Shown here: positions 1 to 7,806 of the stretch, piece by piece
How positions within the stretch are numbered: position 1 is the stretch's first letter
Layout of the letters: each line of letters opens with the position of its first letter
Origin: Neglectibacter sp. X58
GTDB lineage: Bacteria; Bacillota; Clostridia; Oscillospirales; Acutalibacteraceae
DNA length: 64,000 nucleotides
Reading direction: 5' to 3'
Assembly: GCF_009936035.1 (NCBI RefSeq)
Contig: NZ_QWEO01000010.1
Location: 1 to 64,000 of the forward strand
The notes under the pieces: generated by a model
Seen by the model: only the letters and a program-made list of their open reading frames with translations
Told to the model about the DNA's origin: nothing
Database searches by the model: none
Translations under genes and position numbers: made by a program

Positions 1-527
1 TCCCGCTTTGCCTTGCTGACCGATGCCGCAAGCCGCCGTTTGTCCCGGCTGCTCAGTTTCGCGTCCGGGGTCAGGCGTAGGGTGGCCTTTAAGTCAGACT
101 TTTCTTTTTTCAGTTCCTTTTTTGCCGCTTGCAGGTTTCTTGCCTGCTTTGTCCGCCTGTACTGTATCGTGCTTCTCGACGTATTGAACAGCTCCGCAAT
201 CTCGGTATCGTTCATTCCCTCGAAGTAATACAGCAATATGGCTTTGCGCTTTTCTTCCGGCAAAGTGCGGATTGCTTCAAGCAGCAGTTTCGGGGTTATC
301 TCTTTTCCTGCCATTTGATAACGCGGCTCGGCTTCTTCGTCTTGAAAATACTTGTCAACGGTGTAAAGCTGCCGTTCCTCATGCAAGGCAAGGTCACAAA
401 AAGATACTTCCCGTTTCCTGCGTCGCCGGATTTCGTCGTGGGCGTTGCACGCTTCATTGTGCAGCACCCGTTTACAGAAACTTTGAAAGGCACATTGCTT
501 TTGAAATTCTCTGCGATTAGGTTCCAT
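1..527 (-). CDS. Sigma-70-like regulator of a mobile element, 3' end cut by window edge
   Basis: An open frame runs from an ATG at 527 to the window edge with no stop (175 codons). AGGAGGTGAGAAC lies directly before the ATG and decides the start. The middle part (GMNDTEIAELFNTSRSTIQ) is a sigma-70 region 4 helix-turn-helix, preceded by an acidic helical stretch with LPEEKRKAILLYY. Proteins of this kind are common in Firmicutes integrative elements, where they act as small sigma-like regulators of element genes. The lysine-rich tail after the HTH (KKELKKEKSDLK) is longer than usual. A short ORF and two hairpins precede it, a layout shared with the gene at 5676-6086. Function is inferred from the domain only. 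Confidence 0.75.
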   Translation of the reverse strand, partial: MEPNRREFQKQCAFQSFCKRVLHNEACNAHDEIRRRRKREVSFCDLALHEERQLYTVDKYFQDEEAEPRYQMAGKEITPKLLLEAIRTLPEEKRKAILLYYFEGMNDTEIAELFNTSRSTIQYRRTKQARNLQAAKKELKKEKSDLKATLRLTPDAKLSSRDKRRLAASVSKAKR

Positions 528-651
528 GTTCTCACCTCCTTTCTCGTTGGAAAGTTGGTGGTGCTTCCCCCTTTTCGCGGGGCAATACGGCGTTTTTCAA
601 AAACGCCGAAGATTTTTTGAAATTTCTTCAAAAAATTTTTTGAGCAGCAAA

Positions 652-684
652 ATGCGCCTGTCCGAAAAGCCCGGACAGGCGCAT
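652..684. promoter_or_regulatory. 13-bp perfect inverted repeat upstream of the sigma-like gene
   Basis: ATGCGCCTGTCCG (652-664) and its exact complement (672-684) enclose a 7-nt loop between the short ORF and the sigma-like gene. It may be an attenuator or processing stem. A similar stem (6207-6241, one mismatch) sits in the same position before the second sigma-like gene. Confidence 0.6.
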
Positions 685-702
685 AGGTATTGTAAGCAGT
701 AT

Positions 703-813
703 TTAGATGATTAGATAGTTCATATTGATAGACGTAGTTTTCCCCGGCGGTGGTCGGGCTTTTTTTGATGTGTCAATGACCGTCGGATTTTGTCGATACG
801 GTATGTGCTTCAT
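703..813 (-). CDS. 36-aa short ORF, possible leader peptide
   Basis: The ORF starts at an ATG at 813 and encodes MKHIPYRQNPTV..., with a central SKKARPPPGK and ending MNYLII. Its Shine-Dalgarno AAGGAGG lies exactly in the 7-nt loop of a perfect 8-bp stem (814-821 with 829-836), so translation should depend on melting that stem. A short ORF with related layout and a shared SKKA(R/H)P motif sits at 6258-6356. Both precede a sigma-like gene, which suggests a leader peptide or small element protein. No homologue is recognised. Confidence 0.5.
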   Translation of the reverse strand: MKHIPYRQNPTVIDTSKKARPPPGKTTSINMNYLII

Positions 814-836
814 GGCGGCTACCTCCTTTAGCCGCC
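814..836 (-). promoter_or_regulatory. Hairpin with the Shine-Dalgarno in its loop
   Basis: On the minus strand GGCGGCTA and TAGCCGCC pair perfectly around the loop AAGGAGG, immediately before the ATG of the 36-aa ORF. The stem presents or hides the ribosome binding site, the usual geometry of a translational switch. Confidence 0.6.
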
Positions 837-883
837 GCTATTAATAGTGAAACCGCGTCATTTCTTGAGAAGATAAAAAGAAA

Positions 884-913
884 CGGCGGCTTTGATTTCT
901 CAAAAAGCCGCCG
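884..913. promoter_or_regulatory. 10-bp hairpin upstream of the short ORF
   Basis: CGGCGGCTTT (884-893) and AAAGCCGCCG (904-913) pair perfectly. It has T-rich flanks on both sides and could terminate transcription coming from the kinase gene. A near copy is at 6440-6473 in the second sigma module. Confidence 0.5.
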
Positions 914-1084
914 CGTCAAAAATGGCGTGTGAAAATACCTCTGCTGTACGACGGCTTTTTTTCTTTTGCCGTCGTGCGGCAGATTGTATTTCTATTCTTT
1001 GCCTATATGCTAAACGCTAATTTTGTGGATTTCATAAAGATTTGAAAAATAATGAGCGATACCACAGTACCGCCCACCAAATTT

Positions 1085-2449
1085 CTAATATGGAATTTTT
1101 ATAATGACCTGTGCGCCCTTTGTCTTATCAGAATTTTTTAATATGAGCTGTCCGTTATGCTGCTTAATAATGCTGCTTGTAATATATAGTCCCATACCGA
1201 AGTGCATATTTGAGGTTCGGCTCTTATTCCCCATGAAGAATTGTTCCTGTGCATGATGTAGGGCTTCCGGCGTGAAGCCGCTTCCCTCATCTATTATAGA
1301 GATTTGTAAAAAGTCGTCCGGCTTTTGCACCTCTACATAGACTGTCCCTTTTGGTGGAGAATAATCTAACGCATTGCCTATCACATTCATAATTGCCCGT
1401 TCCAGTAGTAATTTATCCGCTTTGAAAGTTCTTAAATTTTCCCCTATTTCTATGTGTAAACAAATTTCTTTTGTAAGGCATAATGAATTTGCCTGCGCTT
1501 CAATCTGTTCCATATAATCAGCTATATCAAATTCTTCCAAATTGAGATGATACCCGGCTACTGTCCGGGATATATCAATCAGCGTCCTAATATAAACGCC
1601 CATCTGCTCGGAACTTTCTATAATATACCCGGCATATAACCGCTGTTCGTCGTCAAGCTCTGTTTCGCTTATCAAGTCGATATTTCCTTGAATGACAGTT
1701 AAAGGCGTTTTCAAATCGTGGGCAAGTGCCGCTATCTGCTCCTTTTGTAATTATTCCGCACTCCATTGTTTCTCTAAAGATGATTTCAAATTATTTTTCA
1801 TATCAGAGAAAGAACATAACACATCTTCAAATTCTTTGATTTTTGAGTGTCCCACCTCAAAATCAAGATTTTGTTCTGCCACTTTTTCTGTTGCTTCAAA
1901 AAGGGGGGAGAGCTGCGCCCTCATATTTTTTGCAAACTCCGCTGTTAATATCACGCAGACCGCGATACAGTTTATCCCCATGAGGATATATAGCAGAATT
2001 TCCGGTGAGGGAAAATGATTATAGAACCATTCATTTATAAACTGGGAGCCAATGTAATATTGAAGCACCACATATTCATTTTCGCGGGTAACGAATAGAT
2101 ACTGCTTGTTGAGGTTTTCGTTTATCTTTCCAGATAGGGCATACTCCATAGCCCTGTCTAAATCTTCGCCCTCTAAAGACGTTTCCCGCATTTGATAATT
2201 CTTATCCAGTACGAGGTATTTGCACCCCATAGGAAGCTGTACATCTGTTAAATCCGGCGTTGCGGCAATAATGGGAACAAGATTTTTTGCGCTGCGTTCT
2301 GAATAATCCGCATAAGTAATAAAGCCCATTCTGGTTCCGGCAAGGATAAGACTAAATGGAATAGTTAGCGAAACCATTAGCCCAATCAGCAGCATACATA
2401 AAAATTTCCAAAAAGACGCTTTCAATGATGTTGGCTTTTTTATTCCCAT
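1085..2449 (-). pseudogene. Sensor histidine kinase broken by an in-frame stop before the H-box
   Basis: The start is ATG at 2449, overlapping the response regulator stop. The N-terminal half has a membrane segment near residues 15-35, an extracellular stretch, a second membrane segment near 150-170 and a HAMP-like linker. An in-frame TAA (1753-1751) follows WSAE. The same frame then continues through ALAHDLKTPLT (catalytic His codon 1720-1718), the N-box, DEGSGF and GMGLYIT to 1085. A single C-to-T change (CAA to TAA) would explain the stop. Restart at the TTG at 1714 would lose the phosphoacceptor His. The partner would be the VanR-type regulator upstream. As it stands the gene is either dead or read through at low level. 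Confidence 0.85.
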
Positions 2450-3099
2450 TTGTACCCTATCCCCCAAACTGTCGCTATCGGCTGAATATCCAATTTGCTT
2501 AATTTCGCCCGGATATTTTTGATATGAGTGGAAATAGTAGAATTATCGCTGTCGCCCTCCAAGCTGAAAACAGCTTCATAAATCTGTTCTTTTGAAAATA
2601 CCTGTCCTTTATTTCTTGCAAGGTATTCACAAATCAGATATTCACTTTTGGTTAGGGGAACAGGTATATTATCTACCCGTAGCTCCTTTGCGGACAAATC
2701 AATTTTTATCCGTTCAAAGGTAAGGGCTGTATGTCGTTCCCTGTGTTCTCGGCGCAAGTGGGCACTTACCCTTGCCCGTAGCTCCGCAATGCGGAATGGT
2801 TTTGTCAAATAGTCGTCTGCTCCCAGGCCAAGCCCGAATGTAATATCATTTTCCATTGTCTTAGCTGTCAAAAAGAGAATAGGGCAGTCCACCAATGAAC
2901 GGATTTTATTGCAATAAGAAAATCCGTCCATATCCGGCATCATGATATCCAGTATAATCAAATCGTATCTGTTCAGCTTATCAAGCGGAACCTGTGCGGC
3001 AGACGTATAGGCAGTAATGAAATGTCCGTCTTTTTGCAGCCCATTTTTCACAAGCTCTAAAATAGTCCGTTCATCATCAACCATAAGGATTGCTGCCAT
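2440..3099 (-). CDS. OmpR-family response regulator of the lantibiotic-immunity cassette
   Basis: This 219-aa protein has a receiver domain (phospho-Asp in LIILDIMMPD, Lys in ADDYLTKPF) and a C-terminal winged helix (GQVFSKEQIYEAV, ending VWGIGYKWE). The ATG at 3099 follows GGAGGCGACACT. An upstream in-frame start at 3141 lacks this site. The gene overlaps the kinase start by 10 nt, so the two were translated together. In NisRK/SpaRK-type systems this regulator switches on the immunity genes. With the kinase broken it may be unphosphorylated or use another kinase. Confidence 0.9.
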   Translation of the reverse strand: MAAILMVDDERTILELVKNGLQKDGHFITAYTSAAQVPLDKLNRYDLIILDIMMPDMDGFSYCNKIRSLVDCPILFLTAKTMENDITFGLGLGADDYLTKPFRIAELRARVSAHLRREHRERHTALTFERIKIDLSAKELRVDNIPVPLTKSEYLICEYLARNKGQVFSKEQIYEAVFSLEGDSDNSTISTHIKNIRAKLSKLDIQPIATVWGIGYKWE

Positions 3100-3162
3100 A
3101 GTGTCGCCTCCTTTCGTTGCTCTTTTCGTATTATAGCACAATCCGCAAGGGCAGAAAAGCGG

Positions 3163-3978
3163 TCATTTCTGCTCTGCAATATAGTAGCGGTTATTTATTT
3201 TTACCGCAACCGCTTCTGTCTTATCCGTACCGTAAATCTCGTAAACATCTGCGTAAAACCATTGTTCCCGCCCCTGTCCGGCGTTTTTTCCGTCCCAGTC
3301 AATCTTGTTCAAATCTTCTTTGGACAAAGGGCGTTTCGTTTCTGTATCGAATGTAACGCTTTCCGCAAGAATATCAATCCAGTTTCCTAATTCATCATTT
3401 GATACGGTATCAGAGGTTACTTGATAAATAATCCCGTCACAAAGGAGCTGCGTTGCATTTTCGGGATTGATTTCAAACTTTCCACTCATAGACTGCTCTG
3501 TGTCCTTGAAGTCAAAGACCGTATCTGTGTCTTTGATATTTTCTTTTCCAACAGCTTTGTGATACCCTCCGTTTACATCTACAATCAGACAATCGTCAGC
3601 GTTGGGGGCTGCGTACACATTCAAGAATGGGATAATATAAGCAGCTTCCGGGGCTTTATCCGCTAAATCTGCCAACGTCCGAAAGGTAGTGGTTTCTATG
3701 TTTTCTTGAAGCAATACTTTTCCTGTTTCGTCTACCGCTACAAGCTGCCGGATATATCCAGTCCATTCCCCAAGCCCACCATTAGAAACGGTATCCTCCA
3801 AAATCGTGTAGTCGTTTCCCTTAAAGGAAAATTGCGTCACATTCTCTGCGTTCAAATAGCATTGCTCTTTATCACTGGAATATTCTTTGATTTTTTCCTG
3901 TAAAGAGCAGCCCGCAAGAGAAAAGCATACAACAAAAACAAACAGCACGACGATAAACATTTTTTCGTTTTTATTCAT
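3163..3978 (-). CDS. NisI/SpaI-family lantibiotic immunity lipoprotein
   Basis: This 271-aa protein has a lipoprotein signal peptide (KNEK, hydrophobic core, lipobox LAGC with Cys near residue 24), so it should be anchored on the outer face of the membrane. Two similar halves are visible: FSFKGNDYTILEDTVSNGGLGEW and CDGIIYQVTSDTVSNDELGNW, a duplicated domain as in NisI-like proteins that bind and sequester lantibiotics. The start overlaps the stop of the permease gene (ATGAATAA). Context with MutG/MutE permeases and a two-component system supports the call. No lantibiotic precursor or synthetase is present in the window. Confidence 0.8.
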   Translation of the reverse strand: MNKNEKMFIVVLFVFVVCFSLAGCSLQEKIKEYSSDKEQCYLNAENVTQFSFKGNDYTILEDTVSNGGLGEWTGYIRQLVAVDETGKVLLQENIETTTFRTLADLADKAPEAAYIIPFLNVYAAPNADDCLIVDVNGGYHKAVGKENIKDTDTVFDFKDTEQSMSGKFEINPENATQLLCDGIIYQVTSDTVSNDELGNWIDILAESVTFDTETKRPLSKEDLNKIDWDGKNAGQGREQWFYADVYEIYGTDKTEAVAVKINNRYYIAEQK

Positions 3979-4702
3979 AATTTTTCCGTCCTTCCCAATG
4001 AGAAAACCATAATAAGGTCAGCAACAAGCCGCCTGTTGTTAATGCTGCAATCCATATTTTTTCCGTTCCATAGTTGAAAATTTGTCGGCCCAAAATATCC
4101 TTTACCCAATTCATAGACCATGAAAAGGGAATATACCTTGCTATGCCTTTCAGTTCGATATTGCTATACAAGATACATTGCAGACTTTCAAATACGCCCC
4201 AAAACAGGGATAACCCTAATCCAAATTTGAAGCTAAGGAACAGGTGCAAGATATATATTATCAAATTACAAAATGCCATCCCGGCGGCGGCTCCGATTAG
4301 CATTCCAAGCTGCACTGTATCAGCCATTCCCAAAAGATGTATGCCTACCACAAATAGCAGGCACAGAAAGAACAATGCAAATACCCCAGAACCATAAAGA
4401 TAAGTTAATTTTGCAAGCATATTTTTGTGTCGGTTCGGCACAGCAAGCAGCGTTTGGAAGTGTGAAGCCTTTTCTTCCAGTGCAACATTCAGACCGACAA
4501 TAACGCTTATCAACAGTGGAAAAAACGTTGTCGTAATTTCTAATATCATTTTGAGCTTTTTACTATCTGCTGTGCTGCCATACTGGGAATAGTAAGCAAG
4601 AAATAACAATGCCCCGATAGCAGGTATACAAAAATGGATAGCCCAAAACGGTGTATGCTTCGTTTTTACCTGTTCAGAACGAACCGCATAAATAAAACCC
4701 AT
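3971..4702 (-). CDS. MutG-type lantibiotic immunity ABC transporter permease
   Basis: The product is about 243 aa with six predicted membrane helices (for example LLFLAYYSQYG, FFPLLISVIVGLNVALEEKASHF, FALFFLCLLFVVGIHLLGM). The motif ALEEKASHFQTLLAVP resembles the coupling region of MutG/EpiG/NisG permeases. The ATG at 4702 follows GGGAGG; a GTG at 4708 is possible. It should pair with the MutE-type permease and an ATPase to expel lantibiotics from the membrane. The pairing permease is truncated and no ATPase gene is present, so the exporter is probably not functional here. Confidence 0.75.
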   Translation of the reverse strand: MGFIYAVRSEQVKTKHTPFWAIHFCIPAIGALLFLAYYSQYGSTADSKKLKMILEITTTFFPLLISVIVGLNVALEEKASHFQTLLAVPNRHKNMLAKLTYLYGSGVFALFFLCLLFVVGIHLLGMADTVQLGMLIGAAAGMAFCNLIIYILHLFLSFKFGLGLSLFWGVFESLQCILYSNIELKGIARYIPFSWSMNWVKDILGRQIFNYGTEKIWIAALTTGGLLLTLLWFSHWEGRKNYE

Positions 4703-4708
4703 TTCCAC

Positions 4709-5335
4709 CTACCTCCCTTTGGAAAAATCCTTTGCGTCGGCATAGGACAAAATAAGGAACAAGAGTATTGACAACGCAATGGAAATCATAATGGCTATAG
4801 AAAATCCACAATTTCCCGCATAAGTTCCGTTTATTTCAATTCCCATAAGTGACTTTGCAAGTTTTGCCGCCCAACAATACGGTACAAACCACCATGCTAT
4901 TGTATTTCCCAATGCGGTAGCAGTAGATAGAACAATTCCAAGTATTGTATTTAACACAATCGGCACAAACATTCCCGTTTTGCGCGCTAAGTACAGGCAC
5001 AAAGGGATTTGCCAGACAGACGCAAGGATAATCCCGATACTTCCTGCAATGCTGTGTAAAAGAGAATATACTGCCGTTGCCGGAGCAATGATATTACTGA
5101 TAGAAATAAGCAATGCTAAAAATATCGCTGAAACAAGCAGTTTTTCGACTAAGATAATGCCCTTAGCAAATTCAAATTTTGAAAGGTTCACGGGCATAGA
5201 AAATACCGAATAGTATTTCCCGGCGCTTTCTTCTTTTCTGTGTGACAAAGAACACAAAATTGCGATTGCTCCCGGAAGCAAAAACGCATACCACCAGTAA
5301 AGTGTCATGTATCGTAATTCATAGAGCGTTCCCCT
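4709..5335 (-). pseudogene. MutE/EpiE-type permease, N-terminus lost
   Basis: From about RYMTLYWWYAFLLPG onward the frame encodes an ABC permease of the MutE/EpiE group with five or six membrane segments and SAGKYYSVFSMPVNLSKFEFAKG. The first about 45 residues expected of this family are replaced by proline- and arginine-rich sequence unlike a membrane protein, and GC content jumps near 5336-5345. The upstream ATP-binding gene expected in these cassettes is missing. Deletion or recombination at this junction is the simplest explanation. Restart at an internal ATG (in RYMTLY) is possible but no ribosome site is evident. Confidence 0.75.
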
Positions 5336-5675
5336 CTTTCTTGATAATTTAGGGAGTGCCGCGCCCGTTTCCTTGACCTGTCCAAAGACAACCATACTCA
5401 GCGCGGCATCCCCACGCAACAGAGGAACGGCGACCCGGAGGGACAGGCGGCCAGCCTGTCCAATGGCGGATCGTGGCCGTGGGTTGTGGCCCGGCCCACC
5501 TGCGGTGCTGGTGTTTGTCGCTCGTTTTCCGTGGAGAGAAGTCACCGCGCACCCGCCGCCCGGCTCCCCGCGCTATGCTCAGGGCCGCCGCCGTTCCGTT
5601 GCGGAGAGGTTTATATTTCCCTCTCTACTAACCAAGACATTTTTGCATCAATTCCAAGTGAGGGAACAGCAAAAA
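5336..5675. other. GC-rich junction segment without a recognisable gene
   Basis: This stretch between the truncated permease and the second sigma-like gene has high GC. Open frames exist on both strands, but they have arginine/proline/alanine composition typical of non-coding GC-rich DNA and no domain. A 21-bp near-palindrome (GGACAGGC, 5 nt, GCCTGTCC; about 5444-5464) is the only feature seen. It is probably the edge of another mobile element. Confidence 0.5.
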
Positions 5676-6086
5676 TCAAAAAGTTTTTTTCATGCGTTCC
5701 AAGCCCCGCTTGATAGACTGGCGGACAGACTCCTCATGCACACCCTCGGCCTCGGCAATTTCTTTGATGCTTTTGCCAAGAATGATGTGAGCATCGATCC
5801 GGCGGCCCTGGATCTCCGGCAGGGAGTTGAGTGCGTTCCAGAGCTGGACAAACCGCTCCTTGAGCTCCAGGACTTCCTGGGGAGTGGGCTCGTGCAGGCA
5901 GGCGGAGTATTCGATCCCGTCCTCACAGTCCAGGGAATATTGCGCCTTGTGCCGGGTGAGCCGCCGCTGGTAGGCCGCTTCATAGCGGACGCTGGCCCGG
6001 AGCACCTCGGCCACTTCCTCGGAAACCTCGATAAACTGATCCTGGATGTACCAGTAATAAAAATCTTTCAGATTGATGGTAGTCAT
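5676..6086 (-). CDS. Sigma-70 region 4-like regulator of an integrative element
   Basis: This 136-aa protein opens MTTINLKDFYYWYIQDQFIEVSEEVAEVL (quoted in part), a signature of sigma-like proteins in Tn1549-type elements, and ends with a region 4 helix-turn-helix (KSIKEIAEAEGVHEESVRQ). GGAGG sits just before the ATG. A 10-bp inverted repeat (6096-6105 with 6122-6131) overlaps the Shine-Dalgarno. It is the second sigma-like gene in the window and shares upstream architecture with that at 1-527, though the proteins differ clearly. It probably controls genes of the lost element. Confidence 0.8.
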   Translation of the reverse strand: MTTINLKDFYYWYIQDQFIEVSEEVAEVLRASVRYEAAYQRRLTRHKAQYSLDCEDGIEYSACLHEPTPQEVLELKERFVQLWNALNSLPEIQGRRIDAHIILGKSIKEIAEAEGVHEESVRQSIKRGLERMKKTF

Positions 6087-6095
6087 TATAAACCT

Positions 6096-6131
6096 CCGTT
6101 TCGGTGTTGGGTGAACGAGTGACCGAAACGG
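6096..6131 (-). promoter_or_regulatory. Inverted repeat overlapping the ribosome binding site
   Basis: CCGTTTCGGT (6096-6105) and ACCGAAACGG (6122-6131) are exact complements. On the minus-strand message the distal arm runs into the GGAGG of the sigma-like gene, so folding would limit initiation. Confidence 0.5.
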
Positions 6132-6173
6132 GGGCTGGTGGGGAACGGCACCCTGGAGAGCCGCCCCGTACCT

Positions 6174-6190
6174 CTGGACAAAGTGTCCAG
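6174..6190. promoter_or_regulatory. 17-bp GGACA/TGTCC palindrome
   Basis: CTGGACAAAGTGTCCAG is a perfect palindrome around its centre. It shares the GGACA...TGTC core with palindromes at 8055-8071 and 9081-9097, both tied to the ParB-like gene, so it may be a protein-binding site. Confidence 0.4.
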
Positions 6191-6206
6191 AAGTCGGACA
6201 AACAAA

Positions 6207-6241
6207 ATGCGCCTGCGCGACACAAGGCCACGCAAGCGCAT
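6207..6241. promoter_or_regulatory. Hairpin between short ORF and sigma-like gene
   Basis: ATGCGCCTGCG (6207-6217) pairs with CGCAAGCGCAT (6231-6241) with one mismatch. It occupies the same position as the stem at 652-684. Confidence 0.5.
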
Positions 6242-6257
6242 GAAATTATATATTCGT

Positions 6258-6356
6258 TTATGTACTGCCAAATTTCGCGTTTACCGCCGGACTGCTCCTG
6301 CTGAGCGGGTGGGCTTTTTTTGACAGGTTAGGGGGGCAGAAAAAGAAAAAGGACAC
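6258..6356 (-). CDS. 32-aa short ORF, GTG start, possible leader peptide
   Basis: The GTG at 6356 is preceded by GGGAGG, which lies in the loop of an imperfect 10-bp stem (6351-6360 with 6376-6385). The peptide begins (V/M)SFFFFCPPN and contains LSKKAHPL. It parallels the 36-aa ORF at 703-813 in position, ribosome-site hairpin and the SKKA(R/H)P motif. Coding status is uncertain. Confidence 0.4.
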   Translation of the reverse strand: MSFFFFCPPNLSKKAHPLSRSSPAVNAKFGST

Positions 6357-6439
6357 GGCGATACCTCCCGGACACCGCCGTATCCTTAAAAAAGGGCGAC
6401 TTTAACACCCCCCCGTATTCTCATTTTTTGAAAAGAAAA

Positions 6440-6473
6440 CGGCGGCTTGAAATTTATTATTTCAAAACCGCCG
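6440..6473. promoter_or_regulatory. CGGCGG...CCGCCG hairpin
   Basis: CGGCGGCTTGAAA and TTTCAAAACCGCCG pair imperfectly. It is the counterpart of 884-913. The rest of 6474-6610 holds only a further GC-rich stem near 6510-6552 (ACAACGG / CCGTTG) and no gene. Confidence 0.45.
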
Positions 6474-6610
6474 CAAGGCTACTGTATTTTGTTTTGGCGC
6501 ATGAATACCCAGCCGCCGAAACAACGGTTTTTTATATGCCGTTGGGCGGGCATTTATGAACATATGTCGAAAATATACATCAAGCAATTCATTAAATGTA
6601 AAGTCTGCTA

Positions 6611-7423
6611 TTAAAAGTCCATTTTATAAATATTACGTGTAATAAACATTTCTATTTCAGCATTTACTTGTTCAGGGTTGTCGCAATTTGATAAATGTTT
6701 TGCTTTTTTTATATAATGAAGAGGATAGCCCGTGTCCTTAGACCATTTTTTACAATAGTTTTTCACCTTTCCTGTTTGATCCTTATCCCCAACAAGTATT
6801 AGGACAGGAAAAGAAAAAGTCACATCTTTGTTCTCATAAAGAAAATATTCATATGCCACTCTCATCTGTTCAGCGATTTCATTTTTTGTAAGAGGAGTTA
6901 GCATATCAATCATCTTTTGATATGAATACCGTGTTTCTGAAACTGACCATGCCATACTCTGTTTAAGCGCTTTTTCCGGAAAAAGTTTTGCGATTGTAGC
7001 AACACGCTTTAGCCACCATATATCAGATTTAGAATAATATTTGATTCCAAGAGGCGTAGTGTCTAATGCAACAAAGCCATCTACCATTTCTGGATACAAA
7101 GCAGCAAAGTGTTGACTTGGATAACCTCCCATAGACATTCCTATTAAAACAGCTTTTTCAATTTTTTCTTCTTGCAAAATATTGTGTAACACTTCTGCAG
7201 TATTACTATAAGAAAAGTTTCTAAAAGGTCTTGATAAGCCATGTAAAGGAACATCCCAAAGAATAACAGTGTAGTTTTTCTCAAAAAAATTAACTTGTCG
7301 CTCGAACATGGTATGGTCTGCTGTTACACCGTGTGTAAATACAATACAATGTAAGGGGTTTTCTTTTTTCTCGATCCAGTAGTGGACAGTTCCATCCTGA
7401 ACCGTTAAGGTTTTATGTTGCAT
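6611..7423 (-). CDS. Alpha/beta hydrolase
   Basis: This 270-aa protein has the alpha/beta-hydrolase layout: oxyanion region IVFTHGVTADHTMF, nucleophile elbow GMSMGG (Ser near residue 96), acid in LVGDKDQTG and catalytic His in KKAKHLSNCDNP. It is probably a cytosolic esterase or related enzyme of unknown substrate. It is AT-rich against the surrounding backbone, which suggests transfer. Its ATG lies 3 nt after the stop of a TetR-type regulator fragment, so the original unit was a self-regulated regulator-hydrolase pair. Confidence 0.85.
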   Translation of the reverse strand: MQHKTLTVQDGTVHYWIEKKENPLHCIVFTHGVTADHTMFERQVNFFEKNYTVILWDVPLHGLSRPFRNFSYSNTAEVLHNILQEEKIEKAVLIGMSMGGYPSQHFAALYPEMVDGFVALDTTPLGIKYYSKSDIWWLKRVATIAKLFPEKALKQSMAWSVSETRYSYQKMIDMLTPLTKNEIAEQMRVAYEYFLYENKDVTFSFPVLILVGDKDQTGKVKNYCKKWSKDTGYPLHYIKKAKHLSNCDNPEQVNAEIEMFITRNIYKMDF

Positions 7424-7426
7424 AAT

Positions 7427-7667
7427 TTACCTCTCTGTATATGCCTTTTTCCAAAAGTTAATTAGTATGCCTATTTCGTTTTCCATTTCATCCCATATCA
7501 TCTGTCCAACTCGAAACTTACTTAGCATATACCCGTCTATGGCATAAAATATCTCCGTATACATCATTTTTAAGTCAATGTCATCCCTAAAGATAGAATA
7601 ATCAATTTTATCGAAAGTGATATTTTGGCTAAGAACATAATTCTCATAGTAATTTGTTATTTATTAT
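7427..7667 (-). pseudogene. C-terminal fragment of a TetR/AcrR-type regulator
   Basis: About 75 codons are open up to a TAA at 7429-7427: YYENYVLSQNITFDK..., then IFYAIDGYMLSKFRVGQMIW and a final INFWKKAYTER. This is a helical ligand-binding domain of the TetR type. No helix-turn-helix precedes it; upstream of about 7667 the sequence changes character. The fragment is joined to the hydrolase gene by a 3-nt gap, so the hydrolase has lost its likely repressor. Confidence 0.6.
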
Positions 7668-7773
7668 AAGCCCGTTGACCGTTTTTGAGAAGATGGTGGT
7701 CAACAGTCATCTCAACCATACACACGAAATTAAATAGTCGGTAGTATGAAATATACAATCGTTCAAATAATAA

Positions 7774-7801
7774 CACCTGAAATGTAAAATTACATTAGGT
7801 G
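7774..7801. promoter_or_regulatory. Palindromic operator before the XRE gene
   Basis: AATGTAA (7781-7787), 2 nt, TTACATT (7790-7796) lies inside an outer pair CACCT (7774-7778) and AGGTG (7797-7801). The right arm includes the weak ribosome site of the XRE gene, typical of an autorepressor site. Confidence 0.5.
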
Positions 7802-7806
7802 ATGTT

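Noticed and set aside
1085-1714. Separate kinase gene starting at TTG 1714
   Set aside because: It is in the same frame as the upstream part, lacks the phosphoacceptor His and has no ribosome site; treated as one broken gene.
5373-6122. 249-codon plus-strand frame at the GC-rich junction
   Set aside because: It crosses the antisense of the sigma-like gene and non-coding junction sequence; no domain or ribosome site.
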